Assembly: GCA_943371425.1 (NCBI GenBank)
Contig: CALRUR010000003.1
Coordinates: 1-64,000 of the forward strand
DNA length: 64,000 nt
From: CAJBVG01 sp943371425
GTDB lineage: Bacteria > Bacteroidota > Bacteroidia > Sphingobacteriales > Sphingobacteriaceae
Direction of reading: 5' to 3'
Shown here: piece after piece, positions 52,146 to 61,074 of the stretch
How the letters are laid out: each line of letters starts with the position of its first letter
How positions within the stretch are numbered: the first letter of the stretch is position 1
Position numbers and translations under genes: made by a program
Notes under the pieces: model-generated
Seen by the model: only the letters and a program-made list of their open reading frames with translations
Told to the model about the DNA's origin: nothing
Databases searched by the model: none

Positions 52146-52180
52146 CCCCGAATGTAGCGTAGCGGAATAGAAGGGCGGGG
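52146..52180. repeat. Copy of the 'ccccgaa..cgtagcg' repeat family
   Basis: The 35-bp GC-rich word 'ccccgaatgtagcgtagcg' followed by 'gaatagaagggcgggg' resembles the arm of the nested repeat at 20603-20637. Its own ends (cccc and gggg) are complementary. It lies 9 bp after the hydrolase stop. Confidence 0.65.
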
Positions 52181-52212
52181 TATATTGAGGATTTAATTAA
52201 AATTATATAGAG

Positions 52213-53958
52213 ATGAAGTGGTTTAGGGTTTTATACTTCGTGTTAATACAGTTAAGTTCAAACGAGATTTTAGCGCAAACAGCAACACTAAAATCTATGG
52301 ATTCGTTATTTAATTTATTTCAGAAGAATAATTGTTTTAATGGTGATGTTTATATCAGTATAAATAATAAAGCTTTTTATACAAAAACAAATGGGTATCG
52401 TGAGTTTGTTTCAAAAGAAAACATTAAACACAATCAAGTATTTAATGTGGGTTCCATCTCTAAACCTTTTACTGCAGTGGCTATACTGCAATTACATCAG
52501 CGAGGATTGTTAGACATCAATGCAAATGTACGAAGCTATTTGCCAGAATTTCCTTACAATAATATTTTTGTAAAGCATTTACTTTCGCATACTGCCGGCT
52601 TAAGACAAAATTTTGGACAAATCGAAGATTTGGATCAGGAGAATATCATTAACAATGATAGCATCCTCCCGATATTAAAAAAATACAAACCGGAATTATT
52701 TGCAAAGCCTGGCACCGAATGGATTTATTCAAATATTGGCTATGAACTATTATCTATAATAGTGGAACGAGTTTCAAAAATGAATTTTCCTGATTATATG
52801 GAAAAATATGTATTCGAACCTGCTGATATGCAACGCAGCTTTATACCCTACACTCAAAATGTTTTAGATAATTTACCCAAAGGGGTTTATAAAAGAGATT
52901 TATTAGTACCCCATGAATTTAAATCAATTTCGGATTGCGAAGTAAGTCCAGTAGATTCCATTAGTTTTATTCAACAGAATAAATCCTATACCATGGGATC
53001 GGAAAATGTATATTCTTGTGTGGGGGATCTTGCAAAATTCGATTTAGCACTCCGAAACAATAAAATTCTATCATTAGAAATGCAAACAATGGCTTATACT
53101 CCATTTAATTTAGAAAATGGTGAAAAAGCAAAAGACTTGAATGCTGTAATTCCTTCTTATTATGGTTTAGGATGGTTCATATCGATGGATACCACTAAAG
53201 CTCAGATCATATGGCACAAAGGTAGAAGTAGAGGCTCTAGATCTATTTTTTTACGTGTGCCCGAAAATAAACAAGTACTTTCCATGACAGATAATTTTGA
53301 TTATTCTGCAGTAGATTTAAAAGGTATTTCCTTGTTGAGGACATTAAATGCTGAGCCTTATAGAAATCCTGTGTTGATTTCATTGGTGCAAAAACTAGGT
53401 TGCGAAGTAAATTCATTAAATGCTAATTCAGCTATCGAGAATTTTGAAGATCGAAAAAATAAAGAACAACAAAATTATTACATTTCTGAAGAAGAAATGA
53501 TTACACTTTGTCAGGAATTAATTAGTAATAATAAGTATGCAGATGCAAAATTACTCTTACATTATTCAAGAAATTTATTCAATAATTCGTCGAGCATTTA
53601 TTCAGAATATGCAAAAATAATGTTGTTCGAAAACTTAGGAGATAGTGCAAACATTTATTATAATAAAGCCATAGAATTGAGTGGGGAAGGAGCGGGTTAT
53701 TTGAATGGACTAGGCTATGTTTTTTATATAAATGATAATTTAACATTTGCAGAATATGTGTTGAAATTGAATACCGAATTATATCCTAATACAGGCAATG
53801 TATTCGATAGTTATGCTTTTATTCTCGATAAAAATGATAAATTAATGGAAGCTATTATTACCCAACAAAAGGCAGTGAAAATTGCAATTGAAAATAAGGA
53901 TCCTTTACGCGAAACATTTGAGAAGAATTTAAACACAATGTTGCAAAAGAAGCCTTAA
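52213..53958 (+). CDS. Secreted serine hydrolase (class C beta-lactamase-like) with C-terminal TPR region
   Basis: The 581-residue protein has a signal peptide (about 1-22, ending 'EILAQ'). The beta-lactamase/esterase domain has S81-x-x-K84 in 'FNVGSISKPFTAV', a Tyr-x-Asn-like 'WIYSNIGYELL', and 'IIWHKGRSRGSRS' as a counterpart of the KTG/HxG motif. After about residue 420 is a helical TPR-like part ('ISNNKYADAKLLLHYSRNLF', 'AYILDKNDKLMEAIITQQKAV'). Such proteins are often peptidases or esterases rather than true beta-lactamases. Confidence 0.9.
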   Translation: MKWFRVLYFVLIQLSSNEILAQTATLKSMDSLFNLFQKNNCFNGDVYISINNKAFYTKTNGYREFVSKENIKHNQVFNVGSISKPFTAVAILQLHQRGLLDINANVRSYLPEFPYNNIFVKHLLSHTAGLRQNFGQIEDLDQENIINNDSILPILKKYKPELFAKPGTEWIYSNIGYELLSIIVERVSKMNFPDYMEKYVFEPADMQRSFIPYTQNVLDNLPKGVYKRDLLVPHEFKSISDCEVSPVDSISFIQQNKSYTMGSENVYSCVGDLAKFDLALRNNKILSLEMQTMAYTPFNLENGEKAKDLNAVIPSYYGLGWFISMDTTKAQIIWHKGRSRGSRSIFLRVPENKQVLSMTDNFDYSAVDLKGISLLRTLNAEPYRNPVLISLVQKLGCEVNSLNANSAIENFEDRKNKEQQNYYISEEEMITLCQELISNNKYADAKLLLHYSRNLFNNSSSIYSEYAKIMLFENLGDSANIYYNKAIELSGEGAGYLNGLGYVFYINDNLTFAEYVLKLNTELYPNTGNVFDSYAFILDKNDKLMEAIITQQKAVKIAIENKDPLRETFEKNLNTMLQKKP

Positions 53959-54037
53959 TAAATGTGAATCTGTTTTACGAAATTTTTTAAGTCAAATTTT
54001 ATTCATGTAAATAATCAATTATTTCTTAATTTCTCTT

Positions 54038-54045
54038 TAATTTTG
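54038..54045 (+). promoter_or_regulatory. Possible -7 element
   Basis: TAATTTTG matches TAnnTTTG and lies 35 bp before the chosen start of the lipoprotein gene. It argues against a TTG start at 54063. No -33 match is seen. Confidence 0.45.
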
Positions 54046-54080
54046 TTATCTTTAATTATGTCTTGCATAAAAAAATGATC

Positions 54081-54737
54081 ATGAAGAATAAATTATTTTT
54101 AATTGTTTTATTAGCGGTTCTAACAGCCTGCGAAAAGCAAGAAGAACCTAAAGAAAAAGCATATTATAATATGGAGGATGCTGACTGGGCAAGAATTCCA
54201 AATCTACCTGTGGGTTCATCATTAATATATAAAAATGAAAAGGGAGCCAGCATTAGGTTTACCATAAGCAACTATTATTTAGACCAGAAGAAATTATATG
54301 CGGAAGGAATGGGCTTTTTTGAGCCATATGCTAAAGAATATTTTTATTATGATATACTTGATATTGAATACACTGATGACTCGAGCAATACATATTCACT
54401 TAAATTTACAAAATGGCCCAAAGATGAAGAACTAGCAAAAACAGATTTAACTAAAAAATTTGAATCTGTTTTGTATAGTCAAATCTATAACTTTCCTTAT
54501 TGGAATCAAAAAGATGGTTTTAATAGCCCACAGTTTTACATCCCATTATCAGACCCTTCAATACAAAAAGTCACCATTTATTTTAATGGAAAATGGTATA
54601 ATAATGTATTAAAAATAATATCTAAAGATAATGAACCTTTCTCCGAACAAAGAAAAGTAAATGTTATTTATTACACTGATGGCCTAGGAATTATTGGCTT
54701 CGACGATTTAGATAATAATCATTGGAGGTTACAATAG
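54081..54737 (+). CDS. Hypothetical lipoprotein
   Basis: I start at the ATG at 54081 (218 residues), where the lipoprotein signal begins (MKNKLFLIVLLAVLTAC; lipobox L-T-A-C, Cys17); an ATG two codons upstream also exists. The mature part begins with a Glu/Lys-rich linker and contains 'RIPNLPVGSSLIYKNEKG' and many aromatic residues. I recognise no family. It is probably monocistronic. Confidence 0.72.
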   Translation: MKNKLFLIVLLAVLTACEKQEEPKEKAYYNMEDADWARIPNLPVGSSLIYKNEKGASIRFTISNYYLDQKKLYAEGMGFFEPYAKEYFYYDILDIEYTDDSSNTYSLKFTKWPKDEELAKTDLTKKFESVLYSQIYNFPYWNQKDGFNSPQFYIPLSDPSIQKVTIYFNGKWYNNVLKIISKDNEPFSEQRKVNVIYYTDGLGIIGFDDLDNNHWRLQ

Positions 54738-54881
54738 TTCTTCGTTTCATATCGAAATCATCAGCAAATATTCTAACAAATACTTATTTTAAAAATTTCA
54801 ATTTAGAGAATAATGGGTAATTTGCGTTATAAAGGAAAAAGCGCTGATTAATTAGTTAGCGGTATTAAAAATAATATAACG

Positions 54882-55397
54882 ATGTTAAGCAAAAGTGAGT
54901 TTTACCCAGATCTAAGCTTAGTAAAAGAAAAGCTGTACGATAAATGTAAATTCACAATTGCTAACTTATTTTTAAACACAGAAAGTAAAGAATACAGTGC
55001 TTGCAGCTTCGAGCTCAATAATTTAAAAATAATTTACAGGGCTTCCAAAATTACCCCAACTAAAACCGGGCAATTTGTTACCATTTGGAAAAGAAATGAA
55101 AACGGAATTACAGAACCCTTTAATTATGAAGACCATTTCGATTTTATTGTAATTACATGTATAAAGGATGAACAGCTTGGTCAGTTTATATTTCCGAAGC
55201 AAGTATTAACAGAAAATGGTATTATCAGTAAAAACCGTAAACAAGGTAAACGAGGCATCAGAGTTTACCCTCCATGGGACGAAGTACAAAACAAACAAGC
55301 CGCAAATACTCAACTTTGGCAACAAAAATATTTTGTAGAACTAGGAAAAAATGAAGAAAGAGTAGTTAATTTTACAAAAGAATTATTTTCAGTATAA
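54882..55397 (+). CDS. MepB family protein
   Basis: The 171-residue soluble protein matches the MepB family along its length: 'CSFELNNLKIIYRASKITPTKTGQF' at about 42-66, 'VTIWKRNENGITEPFN', 'DHFDFIVITC', 'GQFIFPKQVLTENGIIS', 'GKRGIRVYPPWD' and 'QLWQQKYFVEL'. MepB was named from the staphylococcal mepRAB efflux locus; its activity is unknown. No efflux pump is nearby here. A GyrI-like fragment starts 9 bp downstream. Confidence 0.9.
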   Translation: MLSKSEFYPDLSLVKEKLYDKCKFTIANLFLNTESKEYSACSFELNNLKIIYRASKITPTKTGQFVTIWKRNENGITEPFNYEDHFDFIVITCIKDEQLGQFIFPKQVLTENGIISKNRKQGKRGIRVYPPWDEVQNKQAANTQLWQQKYFVELGKNEERVVNFTKELFSV

Positions 55398-55406
55398 ATA
55401 ATTATA

Positions 55407-55520
55407 ATGGAACCCAGAATTGAAATACTATCAGAAAAAAAATTAATGGGCAAAAGCATTCTAATGAGTTTGGTAGAAAACAAAACAGTGGAAATATGGA
55501 TTCCAATAAAAACAAAATAA
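55407..55520 (+). pseudogene. Truncated GyrI-like (AraC effector-binding) domain gene
   Basis: A 37-codon frame begins M-E-P-R-I-E-I-L-S-E-K-K-L-M-G-K and continues with 'MSLVENKTVEIW', which matches the first 30 residues of GyrI-like small-molecule-binding proteins. It then stops where the family continues for over 100 residues. The spacer repeats start immediately after. It looks like a decayed gene cut by a deletion. Confidence 0.65.
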
Positions 55521-55633
55521 ATACTAAGGTCTAATTACTAAAATCTAAATTCTAAAATCTAAATTCTTAGCAAGCCAGTGACTTATTCTTAATACTTAAT
55601 ACTTAATTCTTAATACTTAATTCTTAATACCAT
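55521..55633. repeat. Low-complexity 'ctaaattctaaaat' and 'cttaatacttaat' repeats
   Basis: Four 'ctaaat/ctaaaat' units at 55530-55570 are followed by six 'cttaata' / 'cttaatt' units at 55588-55630, ending at the map start codon. The first word recurs at 56399-56460. Confidence 0.85.
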
Positions 55634-56398
55634 ATGTCAATAACCAACGAATCCGAATTACAAGGAATGAAAAAAATAAGTGAAGCCGTTGCTTTCACCT
55701 TGAAAGAAATGACTAAACATGCTAGGGTGGGAATAACTACAAAGGAGCTTGATGATTATGGTGCTGCCATTCTAAACAATTTAGGTGCAAATTCGGCTCC
55801 ATTTAAAACTTACAATTTTCCTGGTTATACCTGCATTAGTGTAAACAATGAATTTTGCCATGGCATTCCATCAGTTAAAAGAATTCTACAAGAAGGCGAT
55901 CTAATTAATATTGATGTATCTGCGGAGCTCAATGGATTTTGGTCGGATAATGGAAATTCCTTTGTGCTAGGAGAAGATAAAAACAATCATCAACAATTAG
56001 TAGATGCATCTAAAGAGATTTTGAAAAAAGCAATTTATAGTATAAAAGGGGGAGTGAAAATTGCCGACATTGGTTTGTTAATGGAATCGGAAGCAAAAAA
56101 GAGAGGTTACAAAGTAATAAAGAACCTTGGTGGACATGGTATCGGCAGAAGTTTGCACGAAGAACCCGATGAATTATTGAACTATAGAAATAAATTAGAT
56201 CAACGTAGATTTAAAAAGAATTCGGTAGTAGCCATCGAAACATTTATTGCAACAAATTCAACGCAAACAGTTGAACTTAATGATGGTTGGACAATGGTCG
56301 GAAATAAAGGAGGCTTTATGGCACAACACGAGCATACCATAGTGATTACGGATGGAGTTCCAATAATCCTTACAGAAGGAAACGGAGTTTGGGAATAA
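55634..56398 (+). CDS. map: Type I methionine aminopeptidase
   Basis: The 254-residue enzyme has all five metal ligands of the family: Asp94 and Asp105 ('LINIDVSAELNGFWSDNG'), His168 ('LGGHGIGRSLHEEP'), Glu202 ('VVAIETFIA') and Glu233 ('AQHEHTIVIT'). Type I enzymes remove the N-terminal methionine from new proteins. Its place beside MepB and DUF1801 genes, not in the ribosomal protein operon, suggests that it could be a second copy. It is flanked by repeat-filled spacers. Confidence 0.92.
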   Translation: MSITNESELQGMKKISEAVAFTLKEMTKHARVGITTKELDDYGAAILNNLGANSAPFKTYNFPGYTCISVNNEFCHGIPSVKRILQEGDLINIDVSAELNGFWSDNGNSFVLGEDKNNHQQLVDASKEILKKAIYSIKGGVKIADIGLLMESEAKKRGYKVIKNLGGHGIGRSLHEEPDELLNYRNKLDQRRFKKNSVVAIETFIATNSTQTVELNDGWTMVGNKGGFMAQHEHTIVITDGVPIILTEGNGVWE

Positions 56399-56498
56399 AT
56401 TTCGGAAATTCTAAATTCTAAATTCTAAATTCTAAAATCTAAATACTAAATTGTCAATTTCTAATTAACTTAATAACCTAATAACCCAATAACCAAAT
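56399..56498. repeat. Low-complexity 'ctaaattctaaat' and 'taataacc' repeats
   Basis: Five 'ctaaat' type units (56410-56452) are followed by three 'aataaccc' units (56471-56495) up to the next start codon. The vocabulary is shared with the spacer upstream of map. Confidence 0.82.
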
Positions 56499-56954
56499 AT
56501 GAGAGCAAATGGAACCACAGTAGAAGAGATTCTTGCAAATGTACCTGAGGATAGGATAGAGGCTTTTAACAAACTTCATAATACCATTGTAAAAAACATG
56601 CCCAAGGGCTTCGAGGCGGCCATAAGTTATGGTGGCTTGGGTTATGTGGTGCCACACTCTATTTATCCTGCTGGCTATCATTGTAAACCTATAGAGCCAC
56701 TTCCTTTTGCAGCGCTTGCTTCACAAAAGAACTCTATTAACTTTTACCATATGGGAATTTATTCCGACCCTAAAATATTAGAATGGTTTGTTGCAGAATA
56801 TCCAAAACACAGCAAACAAAAATTAGACATGGGTAAAAGTTGTATTCGCTTTAAAAAATTCGATCAAATACCTTATGATTTAATTGGAGAACTCATGCAA
56901 AAAATGACAGTGAAAGATTGGGTAGGGATTTATGAAAAGAATTTGAAGAAGTAA
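56499..56954 (+). CDS. DUF1801 domain protein
   Basis: The 151-residue protein matches the DUF1801 (YdhG-like) fold: 'ILANVPEDRIEAFNKLHNTIVKNMPKGFEAAISYGGLGYVVP' is the N-terminal region (residues 11-52, named by its ends), then 'PLPFAALASQKNSINFYHMG' and 'MGKSCIRFKKFDQIPYDLIGELM'. The family is small, cytoplasmic and of uncertain function; some members are described as iron chaperones. It ends 5 bp before a methyltransferase gene. Confidence 0.87.
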   Translation: MRANGTTVEEILANVPEDRIEAFNKLHNTIVKNMPKGFEAAISYGGLGYVVPHSIYPAGYHCKPIEPLPFAALASQKNSINFYHMGIYSDPKILEWFVAEYPKHSKQKLDMGKSCIRFKKFDQIPYDLIGELMQKMTVKDWVGIYEKNLKK

Positions 56955-56959
56955 TATTA

Positions 56960-57895
56960 ATGGAATACTTAACGCAATGCCTAGCCTGTAACTCCGAAGA
57001 CATTAATGCTTTTGAGCATACCAAGGCAATGATGCACGATGATACAACACTTACTTTTAAGTTTGATAAATGTGACGATTGTGGATTGGTTTTTTTAAAC
57101 CCTCGCGTACATGAAAAAGAATTAGGACAATATTATACATCTGCATATTTACCGTATAGGGTAGAAGAGGCTTGGGGGAAATACGCAGCCTTTGTAAAAA
57201 AAGATCAACAAAATATAGACGAGGCAAGGGTAAAACGAATTTTAAAACATCATAACCTTACTGCCAAAAGCAGAGTGCTTGATGTTGGTTGCGGTAAGCC
57301 CACTTTTTTAGCAGCCATTCGAAACCATGTAAATGCTCAACTCATTGGCTTAGATTTTAGTGAGGAAGGTTGGAAAAATGATAGAGATGCTTATAAAGAC
57401 ATCGACTTAAGAACGGGTGAAATTTCTGATTTAAAAAACGAAGTACCGATGGATGTAATTACCATGTGGCATTACTTAGAACATGATTATAATCCTCAAA
57501 AACATTTAACACAATTATTAGCCCTTACACATCCACAAACAAAATTAATAGTGGAGGTGCCAAATTTTGATAGTTATACTCGCCGTAAATTCGGGAAACA
57601 CTGGTCGGGTTACCACACTCCAAGGCATACCGCTTTGTACTCGCCCAACAATATGGAGCTAATGTTAAAAAATAGTGGATGGCAAGTGGAGCAGATTCTT
57701 ACTTACGGTACTTTAGACCCCTACACGCTGCATTGGATGAGCCGTATGGAACAAAAAGGCATCAACTGGAGTGATCCTATGGAACCCAGATTTGTAGGCT
57801 TTGTAGCAGGCATGCTGTTAAATGCTCCGTTGTATAAATTACAAAAATATTTTTCGATGGGCTTTATGACCGTAATTGCAAAACCAATTTTATAA
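56960..57895 (+). CDS. Class I SAM-dependent methyltransferase with N-terminal zinc-binding module
   Basis: The 311-residue protein opens with a four-cysteine module ('CLACNSED' and 'CDDCGLVFLNPR') typical of type-12/23 methyltransferases acting on sugars or lipids. The methyltransferase domain follows: 'VLDVGCGKPTFLAAI', 'LIGLDFSEEGW', 'VITMWHYLEHDYNPQKHL' and 'TKLIVEVPNFDSYTRRKFGKHW'. A hydrophobic C-terminal segment may touch the membrane. It starts 5 bp after the DUF1801 gene and ends 1 bp before the leftward neighbour, with no terminator in between. Confidence 0.88.
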   Translation: MEYLTQCLACNSEDINAFEHTKAMMHDDTTLTFKFDKCDDCGLVFLNPRVHEKELGQYYTSAYLPYRVEEAWGKYAAFVKKDQQNIDEARVKRILKHHNLTAKSRVLDVGCGKPTFLAAIRNHVNAQLIGLDFSEEGWKNDRDAYKDIDLRTGEISDLKNEVPMDVITMWHYLEHDYNPQKHLTQLLALTHPQTKLIVEVPNFDSYTRRKFGKHWSGYHTPRHTALYSPNNMELMLKNSGWQVEQILTYGTLDPYTLHWMSRMEQKGINWSDPMEPRFVGFVAGMLLNAPLYKLQKYFSMGFMTVIAKPIL

Positions 57896-57896
57896 T

Positions 57897-58613
57897 TTAT
57901 TTTTTTAAATAGTTTGATAAAAGATCTGAGCCGCCCCAATTACCAATAGATTGGTAGGGTTGAAAGCGTGCAAACATTTCTTCTTTATACCAATTGTGTT
58001 GATGGGTTTTTTTTATGGCTTGTTGATGTTCCGGACTGTTGTATGCAAATTTTTTAAGTGCTTCTGTATTTTCCCAAATGCTAAAAGTGGCCATTTGTAC
58101 TAATGGTGCTTCGCCAACACCTTTTGTATAAATGAGCCCTTCGCAACCCCGTTGTATAGGCTTTTGTGAAGTAGGCACATAACGCCAAAATTTTATTAAT
58201 TTATTTGTACGAATAGTTGCTCTAGTAATTACTGCTATTAAAGGATTATGCGCATTCAATTCTGTTGAAGAAGTAAATGGATTGCCTCCAGACCATAGAC
58301 CTTTCGTTTGCATGGGTTTCATAAAAACGGTCCATTGTTCCACCGACATTTTTTTGTAACGATGATAAATTTCTGAATGCTTGAAAAAAGTATTCGCAGC
58401 CTCTTCATTTTCCCAAACAGCTAGCAGTGCATACACACCCCAATCTGGTAAAGGACTAAAGCCAAGTTCTCGACCACTGCCCATTAACTTGTAAAATTTA
58501 AGTCCTGTTGTTTTACCTATGGAGCTGTGAGCAAATTGCATTTGTCCGAATGCCCAAATTTTAGAAATGAATCTAGGGAATCTAAAAAAAGTAATGGTAG
58601 TAATTGAACTCAT
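57897..58613 (-). CDS. Spheroidene monooxygenase (CrtA)-like protein
   Basis: The 238-residue protein matches CrtA-like proteins: 'FRFPRFISKIWAFGQMQFA', 'GLKFYKLMGSGRELGFSPLPDWGVYALLAVWE', 'TRATIRTNKLIKFWRYVP' and 'GVGEAPLVQMATFSIWE'. In purple bacteria CrtA adds a keto group to spheroidene; Bacteroidota homologues usually lie outside carotenoid clusters and their role is not known. No carotenoid gene is in this window. It converges with the methyltransferase gene with a 1-bp gap. Confidence 0.8.
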   Translation of the reverse strand: MSSITTITFFRFPRFISKIWAFGQMQFAHSSIGKTTGLKFYKLMGSGRELGFSPLPDWGVYALLAVWENEEAANTFFKHSEIYHRYKKMSVEQWTVFMKPMQTKGLWSGGNPFTSSTELNAHNPLIAVITRATIRTNKLIKFWRYVPTSQKPIQRGCEGLIYTKGVGEAPLVQMATFSIWENTEALKKFAYNSPEHQQAIKKTHQHNWYKEEMFARFQPYQSIGNWGGSDLLSNYLKK

Positions 58614-58813
58614 GGGTAAGGTAAAGATAACTAATTTGATTTATAATATTTTTTATAACAAACTACTTAGATTAAATGTGTGAATGATACAACATTATTT
58701 AATACTTGTGTAATGCTATGTGGCTCGCATAAACCCACATTTACAGTATTGAAATTCTGTTAAAATGCAATAACATGCAGGCAGGTTTCTATCATCAATT
58801 ATTAATTAATAAA

Positions 58814-59278
58814 ATGGAAAAAGAAACACAAATTGAAGTGTTAAACACACTTATTACTATTAACCACGATAGAATTGAAGGTTACGAAACAGCTAGTAAA
58901 GAAACAGAAGAACATGATTTAAAATCGCTGTTCTCGGAATTAGCAGGAACAAGTAAAAAGGCTAATATTGAGTTAGTGGCCGAAGTTTCTAAGTTGGGTG
59001 GAAAACCTGCAGAAGGAACCTTGGTTTCAGGTAAATTTTTCAGAGTATGGATGGATGTAAAGTCGGCACTTACAGGTAAAAACCGTAAGGTAGTACTTGA
59101 TTCTTGTGAATATGGCGAAGATGTTGCAAAAAATACTTATCAAAAAGCACTAGAACATAATGCTGAAAAACTTAGTGCAGAACAAAAGAACATGCTGAAA
59201 TCGCAACATACTTTGTTAATTGCCGACCACGATAGAATTAAATCGTTGAGGGATGCAGCTGCTGCACATAAGGTTTAA
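58814..59278 (+). CDS. PA2169/DUF2383 four-helix-bundle protein
   Basis: I start at the ATG at 58814 (154 residues: M-E-K-E-T-Q), the usual start of the family; an upstream in-frame ATG adds 13 atypical residues. The protein is all helical: 'VLNTLITINHDRIEGYETASKE' with the 'H-D-R-I-E-G-Y' motif, 'GTLVSGKFFRVWMDVKSALTGKNRKVVLDSCEYGED' in the middle and a matching 'LIADHDRIKSLRD' at the end. It belongs to the ferritin-like DUF2383 group, often induced by stress. Its own terminator follows. Confidence 0.88.
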   Translation: MEKETQIEVLNTLITINHDRIEGYETASKETEEHDLKSLFSELAGTSKKANIELVAEVSKLGGKPAEGTLVSGKFFRVWMDVKSALTGKNRKVVLDSCEYGEDVAKNTYQKALEHNAEKLSAEQKNMLKSQHTLLIADHDRIKSLRDAAAAHKV

Positions 59279-59311
59279 TTTTATTTATAAGGTTTTAAAA
59301 TAAATATTTAC

Positions 59312-59356
59312 AAGCCCATTCTGTTGAATAACTCCTATTTCAACAGAATGGGTTTT
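59312..59356 (+). terminator. Rho-independent terminator
   Basis: A 14-bp perfect stem (cccattctgttgaa at 59315-59328 with 59339-59352) and a 10-nt loop are followed by a short T tract (ttttg). It follows the DUF2383 gene. Confidence 0.88.
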
Positions 59357-59402
59357 GTATGCTCGGCACTTTTTCTTACATTAACATTAAGAAAACATAA
59401 AC

Positions 59403-60575
59403 ATGCCGAAAAATAAATATTCACCCTCTTTATTATTCCATCCTTTACTTTCTATTTTAATTCTAGTTTTTGGCATTACCTCTTGCAAGAGTTTCGCCCA
59501 AGATATTCAAGATCCATCTGTACGTATAAATGATGGTAAGATTACCTATGAAGTACCAATGGTATATGAACTAATGCACATTGCCATGGCATTAAGCGAC
59601 ACAAACATAATAGCCAATGGATACAACGTTTACAAAGAAGTAATTGAAAATGAAACTGAATATTATAAAGAAGTGATGAGCTATTTTGGTCCCTATAAAA
59701 ACCACTCATTAATTACTAAACTAAACAAATCTCTGAATGAAAATGCCAACAATTATATTTCTAATCTACAGTTAGCCTACAATTCTGCATACATCAACCA
59801 TACCATAGAAAGGAATGCAATTTTACCACTGAAAAATCGAATTGCATATAGTTTGAGTTCGGAAAGTAGAAAAGAGTTGAATGAATTCGCCAAGATTACA
59901 AAGTTTACAGAGTTCTACAATCAACATAAAGAATACTATGCCTCTATGTTAAAGGAGGTACAATTAATAGCAGATGTAAATAATCAACAAATCTGGTTAG
60001 AGAAAAATTTCCCTAAAAAGTACGATTCGTATTACATTGTAATTAGTCCATTAATGGGTGGAACACATTTTACAACAAGATTTACAGAAGGTAAATTGAA
60101 TAAATGCATCATGTATGTTTCCAATTTTTATCCCAATAAAAACCGTAAAGCTTCAGTTAATTTTGCATTATATACTGGTGTAGTAATGACCGAAATTGAT
60201 CACAATTATGTAAACCCTGTAAGTGATTTGTACAAATCGGCATTAAAGGTAATAATGGGAGGGAAGTATAGGAGATTTTGGGCCGATGGAGGTTTTAGTA
60301 GTTCTTATAAAAACGGGTACAAAGTGTTTAATGAATACATGACGCATGCTGTTTATTTATTATACATACTCGAACACTCAAATATAAACGATCATTCGAC
60401 TATTGAAAATTTAAAAATTAATGCGATGATTAAGCATAGAAGTTTTATAAAGTTTGAAAAATTTTATGCAGAATTAAAACAGCAATACGCTAAAAAATCT
60501 AGCACAGAAACTATTGCTGATTTATATCCATTAATGATAGCATGGTGTAAAAAAGAAAACGAATTAACTCCTTGA
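59403..60575 (+). CDS. DUF4932-like secreted protein with altered metalloprotease motif
   Basis: The 390-residue product has an N-terminal signal (hydrophobic 13-28; 'FGITSCKSFAQ' could be a lipobox or a signal peptidase I site). The region 190-270 resembles DUF4932 proteins ('WLEKNFPKKYDSYYIVISPLMGGTH', 'TEIDHNYVNPVSD'). In that family, as I remember it, the last stretch reads HExxHxxVNP, a zinc-protease motif. Here the first His is Thr, giving T-E-I-D-H, so zinc binding may be lost. The assignment is from memory of the family pattern. Confidence 0.6.
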   Translation: MPKNKYSPSLLFHPLLSILILVFGITSCKSFAQDIQDPSVRINDGKITYEVPMVYELMHIAMALSDTNIIANGYNVYKEVIENETEYYKEVMSYFGPYKNHSLITKLNKSLNENANNYISNLQLAYNSAYINHTIERNAILPLKNRIAYSLSSESRKELNEFAKITKFTEFYNQHKEYYASMLKEVQLIADVNNQQIWLEKNFPKKYDSYYIVISPLMGGTHFTTRFTEGKLNKCIMYVSNFYPNKNRKASVNFALYTGVVMTEIDHNYVNPVSDLYKSALKVIMGGKYRRFWADGGFSSSYKNGYKVFNEYMTHAVYLLYILEHSNINDHSTIENLKINAMIKHRSFIKFEKFYAELKQQYAKKSSTETIADLYPLMIAWCKKENELTP

Positions 60576-60581
60576 TGTTAT

Positions 60582-61049
60582 TTATGGATTAGACTCTTTT
60601 TGAAGCTTCACTCCACCAACGCGCATGGTAACATCGAAGCTAAAATTACTTTTCAAATGAAAATTCGCTGATACATAATTAAGGGAACTGTCGGCATCAG
60701 TAGGAACCAGAAATAAAAGAATCAGGTGTTTTTTATTTTCCTCTTTTCCTTTTTTTACTGCTGTATTTAATACGCCCTTTATTTCGAAACCGTATTTTGC
60801 TTTACTAATCTGAATGTCTTCGATGCTTGCTTCACCGATACTTGCAAGAATGCTTTTATCTTCTTTTATTTCCAATCGAATAGGAACGGTGCCTAATGCA
60901 GTATCTAGAGCTACATCTAGAAATTTACCTTCACCTTTCCAAGTACCAATAAGGAATTGATTTTGTTCTATTAATTGATCGGCTTCTAGTTTTTGTGTAC
61001 TACAAGATAGGTAGCTCATTACAGCTACAATCAAAAGTATCTTTTTCAT
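60582..61049 (-). CDS. Hypothetical lipoprotein
   Basis: The 155-residue product begins with a lipoprotein signal (MKKILLIVAVMSYLSC; lipobox Y-L-S-C, Cys16). The mature part starts 'EQNQFLIGTWKGEGKFLD', a lipocalin-like opening, and alternates strands to the end. I recognise no exact family; a lipocalin-like beta-barrel is plausible. It converges with the DUF4932-like gene with a 6-bp gap. Confidence 0.7.
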   Translation of the reverse strand: MKKILLIVAVMSYLSCSTQKLEADQLIEQNQFLIGTWKGEGKFLDVALDTALGTVPIRLEIKEDKSILASIGEASIEDIQISKAKYGFEIKGVLNTAVKKGKEENKKHLILLFLVPTDADSSLNYVSANFHLKSNFSFDVTMRVGGVKLQKESNP

Positions 61050-61074
61050 GGATATTAAATTTGCATCCTTTATA

